The notes under the pieces: generated by a model
Database searches by the model: none
Told to the model about the DNA's origin: nothing
Seen by the model: the letters and a program-made list of their open reading frames with translations, nothing else
Assembly (NCBI GenBank): GCA_034007295.1
Contig: JAVERC010000002.1
Span: 149,507 to 213,506, forward strand
Length of the DNA: 64,000 nt
Direction: 5' to 3'
From: JACKCP01 sp034007295
GTDB lineage: Bacteria > Desulfobacterota > Desulfobacteria > Desulfobacterales > JACKCP01
Program-made: the position numbers and the translations under genes
Part shown: positions 8,484 to 16,284 of the stretch, one piece after another
Layout of the letters: every line of letters begins with the position of its first letter
Numbering within the stretch: position 1 is the first letter of the stretch

Positions 8484-8770
8484 TGTATATAGCTTCCGGG
8501 ATTTTAAAATACAAAATACATGAATGTTTTTCACTCAAGCAGAAACGTTCCCATGTAAAGCCAATAATATCAAAAATTCAAAATGAATTTAATGCTTCAG
8601 TGTGTGAAGCTGGAAGCCTTGATAAATACCAGATTGCAGAAATTGGTTTTTCCATGGTTTCAAACGATAAAAATGTTTTGAACTCCAAGGTTGACAAGCT
8701 CTTTAATCTTGCAGAATCATCTGCGCTTGCAGAACTTATTGACTCTGAATACGATATTTACAGCTTTTAA
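8483..8770 (+). CDS. DUF503 (YlxP-like) protein
   Basis: 95 residues matching the DUF503 pattern: LKQKRSHVKPIISKIQNEFNA, AGSLDKYQIAEIGFS and a VDKLFNL helix. In many bacteria this family lies beside rbfA and infB; here it is coupled to an Smr protein instead, which would fit an RNA- or ribosome-related role. The biochemical function is unknown. Confidence 0.82.
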   Translation: MYIASGILKYKIHECFSLKQKRSHVKPIISKIQNEFNASVCEAGSLDKYQIAEIGFSMVSNDKNVLNSKVDKLFNLAESSALAELIDSEYDIYSF

Positions 8771-8788
8771 ATTTTTCATTTGAACTGT

Positions 8789-8812
8789 AAAAGGCTGTTT
8801 TCGTTCATCAAA
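8789..8812 (+). repeat. Possible end fragment of the dispersed hairpin repeat
   Basis: The stretch AAAGGCTGTTTTCGTTCATC resembles the right end of the repeat consensus (AAAAGGCCGTTTTCGTTCAG). The following bases to about 8915 no longer match. It may be a decayed copy or chance similarity. Confidence 0.4.
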
Positions 8813-8922
8813 AAATTTGAACCTGAATTAAGCGATTTTAATGTTTTTTAATATAATGGGCTAAATTCATTAAAAATATTAAGCGCTCAATTCAGTTTGA
8901 AAAAATTTGGTGCACATATAAA

Positions 8923-9906
8923 TTACCATTTTACATAATGGTCTTCAAGCCATCCCAAAAATTCAACATCCTTATAATTTTTTTCATCAAGTTTTATTTT
9001 TCCTCTGAATATGCCTGTATGCTGGATAAAATTTGAGGCGGTAAATAAAAAATTTGTTTTTTCAGTTTTTGTTTTTTTGGGGATGAACTTTAGGTCAATA
9101 ATATTGTCATTTGACTTGACAGACCATATTTCATTATCTTCTTTTTCAAAATTCACCTGATTTATTTTTATAAATTTATCATCATGCCAGATGAAGTTTT
9201 CTGTTTCGCCTGTCTGATTTACTCCCCATGAAAGATTCATTCCAAATTCCTTAAAATCAAGTATGCATGCCGTTGAAGCCCAGTTCCACCATATTTCCCT
9301 TCCTGGATAACCAAGGCTTCGGTCTGTGATGGCCCTTGATGTTTCTGAAGAAAATTCTGTTTCATTGTTATTTAAACATATTTTGCCTGTGCATTTTAAA
9401 GGAGTTTGTTTTTTTGTGAAAAACCATCTGTTATATGAAGTTTTTGAGCATATTCTTAAAGGAGATGGATATTTTTCATTTAAAAATTCTATCTCAAATT
9501 TAATATTTTTTGAGTTTACATAAAGGCTGTTTGAAAAAAATTTAATTTCAAGATCCTTTGCTTTAAACCAGGCATCAGAATTTTCTGTATCGGGGTTAAT
9601 AATCTTTTTGAAAAAAGGAAAAACAAGAGAGCCTTTTTCATGAAGGGTGTTTGTTTCAAGATCATGTATATACGCAAATCCTTTTGAAGCATATCCAAGA
9701 TCTGCAATGGCAGCACCGGCAATATGGTTATCTGTTATTATTCCTGCAAAAATAAACTGTCTGAAAAAAAGGGGTTTTAAAAAACCAGGGATTTTTTTGC
9801 CCATTTTTGTCTGCAGTTTAAAGTCTTTAATATTTATTTTTGGACCTGATTCAAAGAGTTTGAAGTATGGCTGATTTTTTATGGGGTTGATAAGATTTGT
9901 TTCCAT
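8923..9906 (-). CDS. DUF2804 family protein
   Basis: 327 residues without signal peptide or membrane segments. Aromatic-rich, beta-type sequence with the segments GREIWWNWASTACIL, MNLSWGVNQTGETENFIWHD, NFIQHTGIFRGKI and a closing WLEDHYVKW, which I associate with DUF2804. The function is unknown. It is divergent from the dynamin-like gene. The family call rests on remembered patterns. Confidence 0.65.
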   Translation of the reverse strand: METNLINPIKNQPYFKLFESGPKINIKDFKLQTKMGKKIPGFLKPLFFRQFIFAGIITDNHIAGAAIADLGYASKGFAYIHDLETNTLHEKGSLVFPFFKKIINPDTENSDAWFKAKDLEIKFFSNSLYVNSKNIKFEIEFLNEKYPSPLRICSKTSYNRWFFTKKQTPLKCTGKICLNNNETEFSSETSRAITDRSLGYPGREIWWNWASTACILDFKEFGMNLSWGVNQTGETENFIWHDDKFIKINQVNFEKEDNEIWSVKSNDNIIDLKFIPKKTKTEKTNFLFTASNFIQHTGIFRGKIKLDEKNYKDVEFLGWLEDHYVKW

Positions 9907-10007
9907 GATTAATTTTCTCTTTTGATTGTTTTTTGTTTTCAGGTTATCAGAGTTATGATTTAAAATAAATATTTTAGAATGCTTTAATTTTTTTGTGGAG
10001 AATTTTT

Positions 10008-12209
10008 ATGGCAAACAATGCTTTTGATATAACAAACGAACTTGTTGATCTTTCAAATGAACTTGGAACTATTTACTCAAGTTATCTTAAGTCTGAGGAT
10101 AAATCAGGACTTGAAGAGCTTGAAAAAATAAAAAAATTTTTTGGTTCAATAAATAAAAATATTGATGATCAGGTTTTAAAAATTGCAGTTGTGGGAGCAA
10201 TAAAGTCTGGAAAAAGTACATTTATTAATTCCTTTTTAAAATCTGATTTTTTAAAAAGGGGAGCAGGGGTAATAACTTCTGTTGTAACCCGTGTAATGGC
10301 AGGAAAAGAAAAAAAAGCAGTTGTTTCCTTTAAGACCATTGATGAAATAAATAATGACATAAAAAATTCAGTGGTTCTTCTTCCTGAGTTTGAAGATAAC
10401 GGTAATTTTGATGATTTTGATATAAGGGATATAAACTCAAGGCAAAGGCTTGATCGGGTACTTGTTGCACTGAAAAATGAAGATCTTTTTACAAAAGACT
10501 CAAGAGAAGCAAAAAGCGTATACCTCCAGTCATATCTTAAGGGATACCAGCGTCTTGAAAATATCCTTGAAAAAGGAGAGTTTGAGTTTTTCGGTGATAA
10601 TTTTGATGAATATAAGGATTTTGCAAGTCAGGAGCCTTTAGCAGTTTATGTAAAAGATATTTATGTTGAAATTCCTGGAAATGCTATTGACGAAAAAACA
10701 GAAATAGCAGACTGTCAGGGAAGCGACTCCACAAATCCTCTTCATATAGCCCGTATTCAGGATTATCTGTTAAAAACCAATTTTATAATTTATCTTGTAA
10801 GCACACGGACAGGCTTAAGGCAGGCTGATATAATTTTTTTGAATATGCTTAAAAAAATGGGACTTACAGGCCAGTCTGTTTTTGTTTTGAATGCTGATTT
10901 ATCAGAACATGAAAATCTTGAAGATCTTAAAAGGGTTGAGAAAAAAACTGCAGAGGAAATCTGTCTTTTAAAGCCGGATGCAAAGTATTTTACAATATCT
11001 GCCCTTTATGAACTTTTTACTGAAAATGAAGATAGCCTTTCAAAAAAAGATATTTTGAGGCTTGAGCAATGGAGGCTTGATAAGGAAAGTTCAAATTTTT
11101 TAAAAAACGGATTTAAAGACTTTAACAATTATTTTAAAAATGAACTTATTTTAAAAAAGCAGTTTTTCTTTTACTCAAGTATTCTTGGAAAAATTAGAGA
11201 CAAAATAAATGAGTTGAGCGAGCGTCTTGAAATAAAAATAAAAATTCTTGATTCAGGTGATAAAACTGCTGAAAAAGAGCTTATTGATCAGACCAAAAAA
11301 TTCAGGGAAGTTAAAAATATTATAAAAAATACCATGGAAGGATCAAAGTCCAAATTTGATAAAAACTTAAAAAACGAGATTGATTCCTTTTTTTCATCCA
11401 GCTCTGAAATAACAGGTATGGCATATGATTTTATAAAGGCATACAAGGGAGACCTCAACAAATATATTGTAAAAACAGGAGACAGCTCTGTTAAGGTAAA
11501 TTATTTTTCCCTGTATCAGGATTTCAGGCAAAGTCTTGATAATTTTGTTACAAGAGAAATTAATCCATTGGTAATATCTTTTATAAAAGAAAAGGAAAAA
11601 GAAATTGTTTCATATTATTATGAGCTTTCAAAATCTTCTGAATATATGGTTTTTGAAACAAGAAACAATTTTCAGAAAACAATAGGAAAAGATCCTGTAA
11701 AATTTGGTACAAATATTCCCTCTCCGGATAACTTCAGTCTTGAGCAGGCATTTGAAATCCCTTCTGCCCTTGATGCACTCAATTATAATGTCGTATTAAG
11801 AAGCAGTGCAATGGCAGGCTCTTCAATGGTTTTTGTCAAAAATTTGATTAACAGGATTTTCAAGCCTAAAAATTCCTTAAATGATGATGCACTTAAAATT
11901 ATTGAAAAAGGCCTTTCAAAAATAAAAAAAGAAACTGAATCAACCCTGAAAAATCATTTTTTAAACTACAGAGAAAATCTTAAGTTTCAATATGTATTAA
12001 AGTTTTCTGAGCAGGTCATGGATGTTTACTTGAAAAGCCTTATTGAATCTCTTGATTCCTATGTAAATGATTTTTCAGATATTCTTGAGATAATGGAAAA
12101 TAATCAGGAATCTAAAAAAGTTTGTCTTGAAGAACTTGGAAGGCTTGAGTCTCAATGCGGTGATTTGAGTAAAAGGGCAGAAGAAATTACCAAACGCCTC
12201 GATTTATAA
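10008..12209 (+). CDS. Bacterial dynamin-like GTPase
   Basis: 733 residues from ATG 10008 after a GGAG site. The N-terminal GTPase domain has G1 VVGAIKSGKSTFIN, a Thr in the switch-I segment ITSVVTRV, G3 DCQGSD and a G4-like NADLSEHE. A long helical region (about 400-740) follows, with a glycine/alanine-containing hydrophobic stretch (SALDALNYNVVLRSSAMAGSSMVF) that could touch membrane, and a C-terminal coiled coil. This fits bacterial dynamin-like proteins, which remodel or protect membranes and in some cases act in phage defence. It is a single gene without a DLP partner, so its task is open. Confidence 0.8.
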   Translation: MANNAFDITNELVDLSNELGTIYSSYLKSEDKSGLEELEKIKKFFGSINKNIDDQVLKIAVVGAIKSGKSTFINSFLKSDFLKRGAGVITSVVTRVMAGKEKKAVVSFKTIDEINNDIKNSVVLLPEFEDNGNFDDFDIRDINSRQRLDRVLVALKNEDLFTKDSREAKSVYLQSYLKGYQRLENILEKGEFEFFGDNFDEYKDFASQEPLAVYVKDIYVEIPGNAIDEKTEIADCQGSDSTNPLHIARIQDYLLKTNFIIYLVSTRTGLRQADIIFLNMLKKMGLTGQSVFVLNADLSEHENLEDLKRVEKKTAEEICLLKPDAKYFTISALYELFTENEDSLSKKDILRLEQWRLDKESSNFLKNGFKDFNNYFKNELILKKQFFFYSSILGKIRDKINELSERLEIKIKILDSGDKTAEKELIDQTKKFREVKNIIKNTMEGSKSKFDKNLKNEIDSFFSSSSEITGMAYDFIKAYKGDLNKYIVKTGDSSVKVNYFSLYQDFRQSLDNFVTREINPLVISFIKEKEKEIVSYYYELSKSSEYMVFETRNNFQKTIGKDPVKFGTNIPSPDNFSLEQAFEIPSALDALNYNVVLRSSAMAGSSMVFVKNLINRIFKPKNSLNDDALKIIEKGLSKIKKETESTLKNHFLNYRENLKFQYVLKFSEQVMDVYLKSLIESLDSYVNDFSDILEIMENNQESKKVCLEELGRLESQCGDLSKRAEEITKRLDL

Positions 12210-12210
12210 A

Positions 12211-12840
12211 TTATGCGGACAGATTTATTAAATTTCCGGGCTGATCTGACTGTTCAGTGGATTTTGAGTAGGCATCTGAAACCATATATGGAGATTTTTT
12301 ATCGCTTTTTTCAAGGCCGGATTTTTCAAGCTGCATTTTAATAAGTTCCTCACTGGCCTTTATTCTGGTTGATGTCGCCCTTGAAGCAATTGCCCTGTCC
12401 GATCCAGAAGGGTTTGCAGGAGCAAGGGCCGCACTTCTTACAACATCCATTTTTCTTATTGTTGCTTCAGGATTTCCTGCCACAGGAGATGTGTCTATGA
12501 GTACATCTCCTCCAACAGCATATAAAATTCCGTCAGGGCCTTTCTGGTATTCATAGTTGGCACCCCGTTTTATGTATGGGCCTCCTGCTGCAACATGGGC
12601 CATTTCATGGTCTCTTACTTCCTGATCCCTTGATTTAAGCTCTTCAATTATTTTTTGTTCATAGGGAGTAAAATCATCTTTTGATGTTTTTATTTTTTTG
12701 TCCTGGGTGCTGTCCTTTGAACTATCTGAGCTTGATGTTTCTTCTGAATTTTTTGAAGGTGAAGCAGAGGTGTCCTTATTGTATTTTTCAATATTTACAT
12801 AGGGATTAAATCTTTGAGTTATTGAATTGTTGACATTCAT
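12211..12840 (-). CDS. Putative HExxH metalloprotease of the SprA/CJM1_0395 type
   Basis: 209 residues from ATG 12840 behind GAGGTG. A disordered Ser/Lys/Thr-rich N-terminal third precedes the conserved core: VRDHEMAHVAAGGPYIKRGA carries the HExxH zinc site, followed by YEYQKGPDGILYAVGGDVLID and PVAGNPEATIRKMDVVRSAA. This is the conserved block of a family annotated as putative metalloproteases in many proteobacteria. No signal peptide is visible. It converges on the dynamin-like gene with one base between stops. The protease activity is inferred from the motif alone. Confidence 0.78.
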   Translation of the reverse strand: MNVNNSITQRFNPYVNIEKYNKDTSASPSKNSEETSSSDSSKDSTQDKKIKTSKDDFTPYEQKIIEELKSRDQEVRDHEMAHVAAGGPYIKRGANYEYQKGPDGILYAVGGDVLIDTSPVAGNPEATIRKMDVVRSAALAPANPSGSDRAIASRATSTRIKASEELIKMQLEKSGLEKSDKKSPYMVSDAYSKSTEQSDQPGNLINLSA

Positions 12841-12963
12841 TTTTTTCACCTCTTGAAAAATTATAATCATTTTAGAGGGCTTAGTAAATTAAATTGTCTC
12901 TGTTTTTAAAAGAAAAAATATGATAGTCACATTTAAATTCAAATAAAATAAATGGTGTAAAAA

Positions 12964-13482
12964 ATGACAGAAAAAACAAATATTTCAATTGAAAATCAGA
13001 TTGCAAATACTCTTTTTACCTATTCAGTTTCAAGGGATGATCTAAAAAATATTGCAAAAGAAACCATTGAAAACTCAAATGCCGAAGAAGCAGCTCTTTT
13101 GTATGAGCTTCAGATTTTAAAAATTATCACTGCAGGAGTTTCAATTAATTATCTTATTGAATCTCAGGAAAAAAAGAATGAAATTTCAAAAATTTACTGG
13201 GAGTACATTCTTGAGTTTTCAAAAAGTGTTACAGAAGCAACCAGAAAATATTCAAATGTTGATATTGACTATTTTGAGGTAATAAAAGATAAGCTTAATT
13301 ATTATCTGAAGGAATTGTCGCAAAACAAAGGTGCGGCTGAGCCTGCTTCTGTAATTGGGCCTGCCTTTGCTGTTCAGTGTCTTCTTCCCGAGGATACATT
13401 TGTAATACTTGCTGGTGCCAAACTTTTTAAGGGGGTTTTGGGCGGTCTTAAAATTTATTATGAAAAACAGGGCATTATCTGA
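12964..13482 (+). CDS. Hypothetical protein, helical
   Basis: 172 residues that I do not recognise. Mostly helical and acidic, then a glycine/alanine/proline-rich stretch (AAEPASVIGPAFAVQCLLP) and the end LFKGVLGGLKIYYEKQGII, which may be an amphipathic or membrane-contacting tail. No metal or catalytic motif stands out. It has a ribosome site (GGTG) and sits divergently from the HExxH gene and 108 bases ahead of hisB. Confidence 0.7.
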   Translation: MTEKTNISIENQIANTLFTYSVSRDDLKNIAKETIENSNAEEAALLYELQILKIITAGVSINYLIESQEKKNEISKIYWEYILEFSKSVTEATRKYSNVDIDYFEVIKDKLNYYLKELSQNKGAAEPASVIGPAFAVQCLLPEDTFVILAGAKLFKGVLGGLKIYYEKQGII

Positions 13483-13590
13483 CAGCTGTTCAGGTTAAAT
13501 GGGAAGGCTGCCGGGTTTTTTCCAAGTTTTAGTTAAGAAAGCATGCTGCATCAGTGTTTGTTCAACATATGGAAATACAGGATTTTATCA

Positions 13591-14172
13591 ATGTCAAGAA
13601 AAGCTGAAATAAAAAGAAAAACCAATGAAACTGATATTTATATACTTCTTGAACTGGATAAAAAGGTAAGTTCAGAAATTTCTACTGGAATTCCTTTTTT
13701 TGACCATATGCTTAACCTTTTTGCTGTTCACGGAGGATTTGACCTTATGGTAGCGGCAAAGGGCGATATTGAAATTGATTATCACCATACAGTGGAAGAT
13801 ATCGGGATTGCCCTTGGTGAAGCCTTTAAAACAGCCCTTGGAGACAAAAAAGGAATAGCAAGGTATGGCAATTTTTTTCTTCCAATGGATGAAACCCTTG
13901 CAAATATTGCTCTTGATATTTCAAACAGACCATATCTTGTTTTTAATGTTCCAGAAATAATCAGGGCAAAAGGGCCGTTTTCACCCTATCTTGCCAAGGA
14001 ATTTTTCAGGGCTTTTGCTGTACATGCCGGAATTACTCTGCATATAAATGTGCTCTATGGTGAAAACGAGCACCACATTGTAGAAGCAATTTTTAAAGGT
14101 TTTGGAAGAAGCCTTGCCAAGGCCTGCAAAATAGAATCTGATTTTATTCCTTCAACCAAGGGGGTTTTGTAA
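13591..14172 (+). CDS. hisB: Imidazoleglycerol-phosphate dehydratase
   Basis: Dehydrates imidazole-glycerol phosphate in histidine synthesis. Monofunctional form of 193 residues from ATG 13591; upstream in-frame codons do not fit the family. The two manganese-binding repeats are present: FFDHMLN with YHHTVEDIGIALGEA, and FFRAFAVHAGITLHIN with ENEHHIVEAIFKGF. It stands away from other his genes; the aminotransferase at 33748 is a separate HisC-like protein. A repeat copy begins just after its stop. Confidence 0.96.
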   Translation: MSRKAEIKRKTNETDIYILLELDKKVSSEISTGIPFFDHMLNLFAVHGGFDLMVAAKGDIEIDYHHTVEDIGIALGEAFKTALGDKKGIARYGNFFLPMDETLANIALDISNRPYLVFNVPEIIRAKGPFSPYLAKEFFRAFAVHAGITLHINVLYGENEHHIVEAIFKGFGRSLAKACKIESDFIPSTKGVL

Positions 14173-14174
14173 AT

Positions 14175-14310
14175 TTGTATCTGAACTAAAACGGTTTTTT
14201 GTCTATTCTAGAGTCATATTTAATTTTCAAAATGATCAATATATCCTAGATGTTAAATTTTTATTCTCTTTGAAATGGACAAAAAAATTTTTGTTATGGG
14301 CCAATCACTA
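14175..14310 (-). repeat. Dispersed hairpin repeat, copy 2 (diverged)
   Basis: Minus-orientation copy just after the hisB stop. Both ends are recognisable: GGCCAATCACTA at the right end, and CTGAACTAAAACGG with TTTTTTGTC at the left. The centre has drifted. Confidence 0.8.
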
Positions 14311-14411
14311 AATAGAAAGTTTAAAATTCTTGATTTGGCTTGTTTTATTTTTTTAAAGTTTGGGCTAATCTCAAACATTTTTTTATGTTTGTTAAAAAAA
14401 AATTTTAAAAA

Positions 14412-14440
14412 TTGACTTTTAAATGACTTTGTAATTTAAT
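14412..14440 (+). promoter_or_regulatory. Candidate promoter of dnaG-rpoD
   Basis: TTGACT (14412-14417), a 17-nt spacer and TTTAAT (14435-14440) lie about 95 bases before the dnaG start. Just upstream is a 7-bp hairpin, CAAACAT/ATGTTTG (about 14371-14390), which may insulate it from hisB. Confidence 0.5.
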
Positions 14441-14473
14441 AAAAAGGTTAATGAAAATTTATTTATTTTAGGT

Positions 14474-14496
14474 AAAGCAGTTGTAAATACTGCTTT
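14474..14496 (+). promoter_or_regulatory. Hairpin in the dnaG leader
   Basis: AAAGCAGT (14474-14481) pairs perfectly with ACTGCTTT (14489-14496) over a 7-nt loop, between the likely promoter and dnaG. The trailing T-stretch is short (TTTTAATC), so it could be a weak attenuator or a processing site. In E. coli a terminator also precedes dnaG. Confidence 0.4.
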
Positions 14497-14534
14497 TAAT
14501 CTTTAAACCGCCCGAAGAAGTGGGGTTTTTAGTC

Positions 14535-16181
14535 TTGTTTGTTCCTGAAACAGTTATTTCCGAAATTTTAAATTCAATTAATATTGTTGATTTTATTTCC
14601 CAGTATGTAAATTTGAAAAAGGCTGGCAGAAATTTTGTTGGGCTTTGTCCTTTTCATTCGGAGAAAACACCTTCATTTTCAGTCTCCCCTGAAAAAAATA
14701 TTTTTTACTGTTTTGGCTGCGGAGAAGGAGGAAATATTATTTCATTTCTTATGAAGTATGAAAATCTTTCTTTCCCTGAAGCCGCAAGATCAATAGCAGA
14801 ACAATATAATATTAATATCCCTAAAAATATATCGAGTGATAAAGAATTAAAGTCCATAAGTTTAAAAGAAGAAATTTTTAAATTAAATAAAAAAACTGCA
14901 GCATATTATAATTATATTTTAAATAATTCTCATACTGGGAATATCGGCCTTGATTATTTAAAAAAAAGAAAGATACCTAAAGATGTAATTGAAATTTTTA
15001 TGCTAGGTATGGCACCTGAAGGCTGGGATAATCTTGCTTCTTTTTTAAAAAAAGAAAAAGTTCCAGAAGATATTCAAGAAAAAGCAGGTTTAATTATAAA
15101 AAAAAATTCAGGCATCGGCTTTTATGACAGATTCAGAGAAAGATTGATTTTTCCTATATTTGATATCAGGGGAAAAATTATTGGATTTGGAGGCAGAATA
15201 ATAGGAGATGGAACGCCAAAATATCTTAATTCTCCAGAAACAGATGTTTATAACAAAAGCAGTTCCTTATATGGACTTTATCAGGCTAGGGAACATTGCA
15301 GAAAAGAAAATCTGATTTATATTGTTGAAGGGTATCTTGATGTTTTGGCTCTTTATAAATCAGGAATAAAAAATTGTGCTGCCACACTTGGAACATCACT
15401 TACCCAAATGCATGTAAGAATTGTTAAAGGGTTTGCTGAAAAAATTGTACTTGTCTATGACGGGGATGACGCAGGTATAAAGGCTGCTGCCAGAAGCATT
15501 GAAATTTTTGCAAATGAACAGGCCGATGTTTCAGTGCTTATTCTTCCAGATAAAATGGATCCAGATGACTATATAAATTCCTTTGGTGCCGATAAATTTA
15601 AGGAAGAAGCCTTAAAATCTCAAGAAGCAATTGATTTTATAACAAAATATTATCTTCAATTGTATGGTAATACAATTGAAGGGAAAGTAAAAGTTGTTTT
15701 AGCTCTTGAGACTTTGATGCAAAATATCCAGGATGCAGTAACAAAGGCTCTTTATATAAAAAGAATTTCTCAAATTTTAAATATAGAAGAAAGAGCTCTT
15801 TTTGAGAAATTTGGTTCAAAACGGAGTATAGAAGATAAAAAACCTTTGTCAGCAAATTTAAAAATTCGATCTGAATATTTAAAAATGGAAATATCTCTTT
15901 TGGCAGCCTTAATTGATGTTTATGATTTAAAAGAAATTTTTATTAAAAATAAAATTGCCGATAAGATTGAAAATGAATCTGTAAGAAAATCTGTAATTAA
16001 AATACTTGAATCTGAAGAACATTTGAATTTCGTTTTAACTCTAGAGCCTGATATTGAGCCCATGTTCGCAAAAATAAGAATGGACCAGGGTACTTGGAAT
16101 TTGAAGTCAGCAAAAATGTTGATGACTCAGTTTGAAAATACGTACAAAAAAAAAAAAGCTGGTTTGCATGTTCTTTCATAA
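14535..16181 (+). CDS. dnaG: DNA primase
   Basis: Makes RNA primers at the replication fork. The start is read as TTG 14535, giving the usual (M)FVPE opening with GGGG as ribosome site; GTG 14520 is possible. About 548 residues, at the short end for DnaG. In order: a CHC2 zinc finger (GLCPFHSEKTPSFSVSPEK, then FYCFGCGEGGN), the RNA-polymerase core with FDIRGKIIGFGGRI, the Toprim site (YIVEGYLDVLAL, LVYDGDDAG, PDKMDPDDYI), and a C-terminal helicase-binding region. It forms the macromolecular-synthesis operon with rpoD, without rpsU. Confidence 0.95.
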   Translation: MFVPETVISEILNSINIVDFISQYVNLKKAGRNFVGLCPFHSEKTPSFSVSPEKNIFYCFGCGEGGNIISFLMKYENLSFPEAARSIAEQYNINIPKNISSDKELKSISLKEEIFKLNKKTAAYYNYILNNSHTGNIGLDYLKKRKIPKDVIEIFMLGMAPEGWDNLASFLKKEKVPEDIQEKAGLIIKKNSGIGFYDRFRERLIFPIFDIRGKIIGFGGRIIGDGTPKYLNSPETDVYNKSSSLYGLYQAREHCRKENLIYIVEGYLDVLALYKSGIKNCAATLGTSLTQMHVRIVKGFAEKIVLVYDGDDAGIKAAARSIEIFANEQADVSVLILPDKMDPDDYINSFGADKFKEEALKSQEAIDFITKYYLQLYGNTIEGKVKVVLALETLMQNIQDAVTKALYIKRISQILNIEERALFEKFGSKRSIEDKKPLSANLKIRSEYLKMEISLLAALIDVYDLKEIFIKNKIADKIENESVRKSVIKILESEEHLNFVLTLEPDIEPMFAKIRMDQGTWNLKSAKMLMTQFENTYKKKKAGLHVLS

Positions 16182-16196
16182 TAAAAATTGGATTTT

Positions 16197-16226
16197 GTTG
16201 ACAAATATATAGCTTTTGATTTAAAA
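16197..16226 (+). promoter_or_regulatory. Candidate internal promoter for rpoD
   Basis: A consensus TTGACA (16197-16202) is followed after 18 bases by TAAAAA, inside the 103-base gap between dnaG and rpoD. It would let the sigma factor be made apart from primase. Confidence 0.5.
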
Positions 16227-16284
16227 AAAGAGTTTTTTTCAATTTAAACCGGGCTTATGGTAAACGGTGAGCAGGAGGACATAA

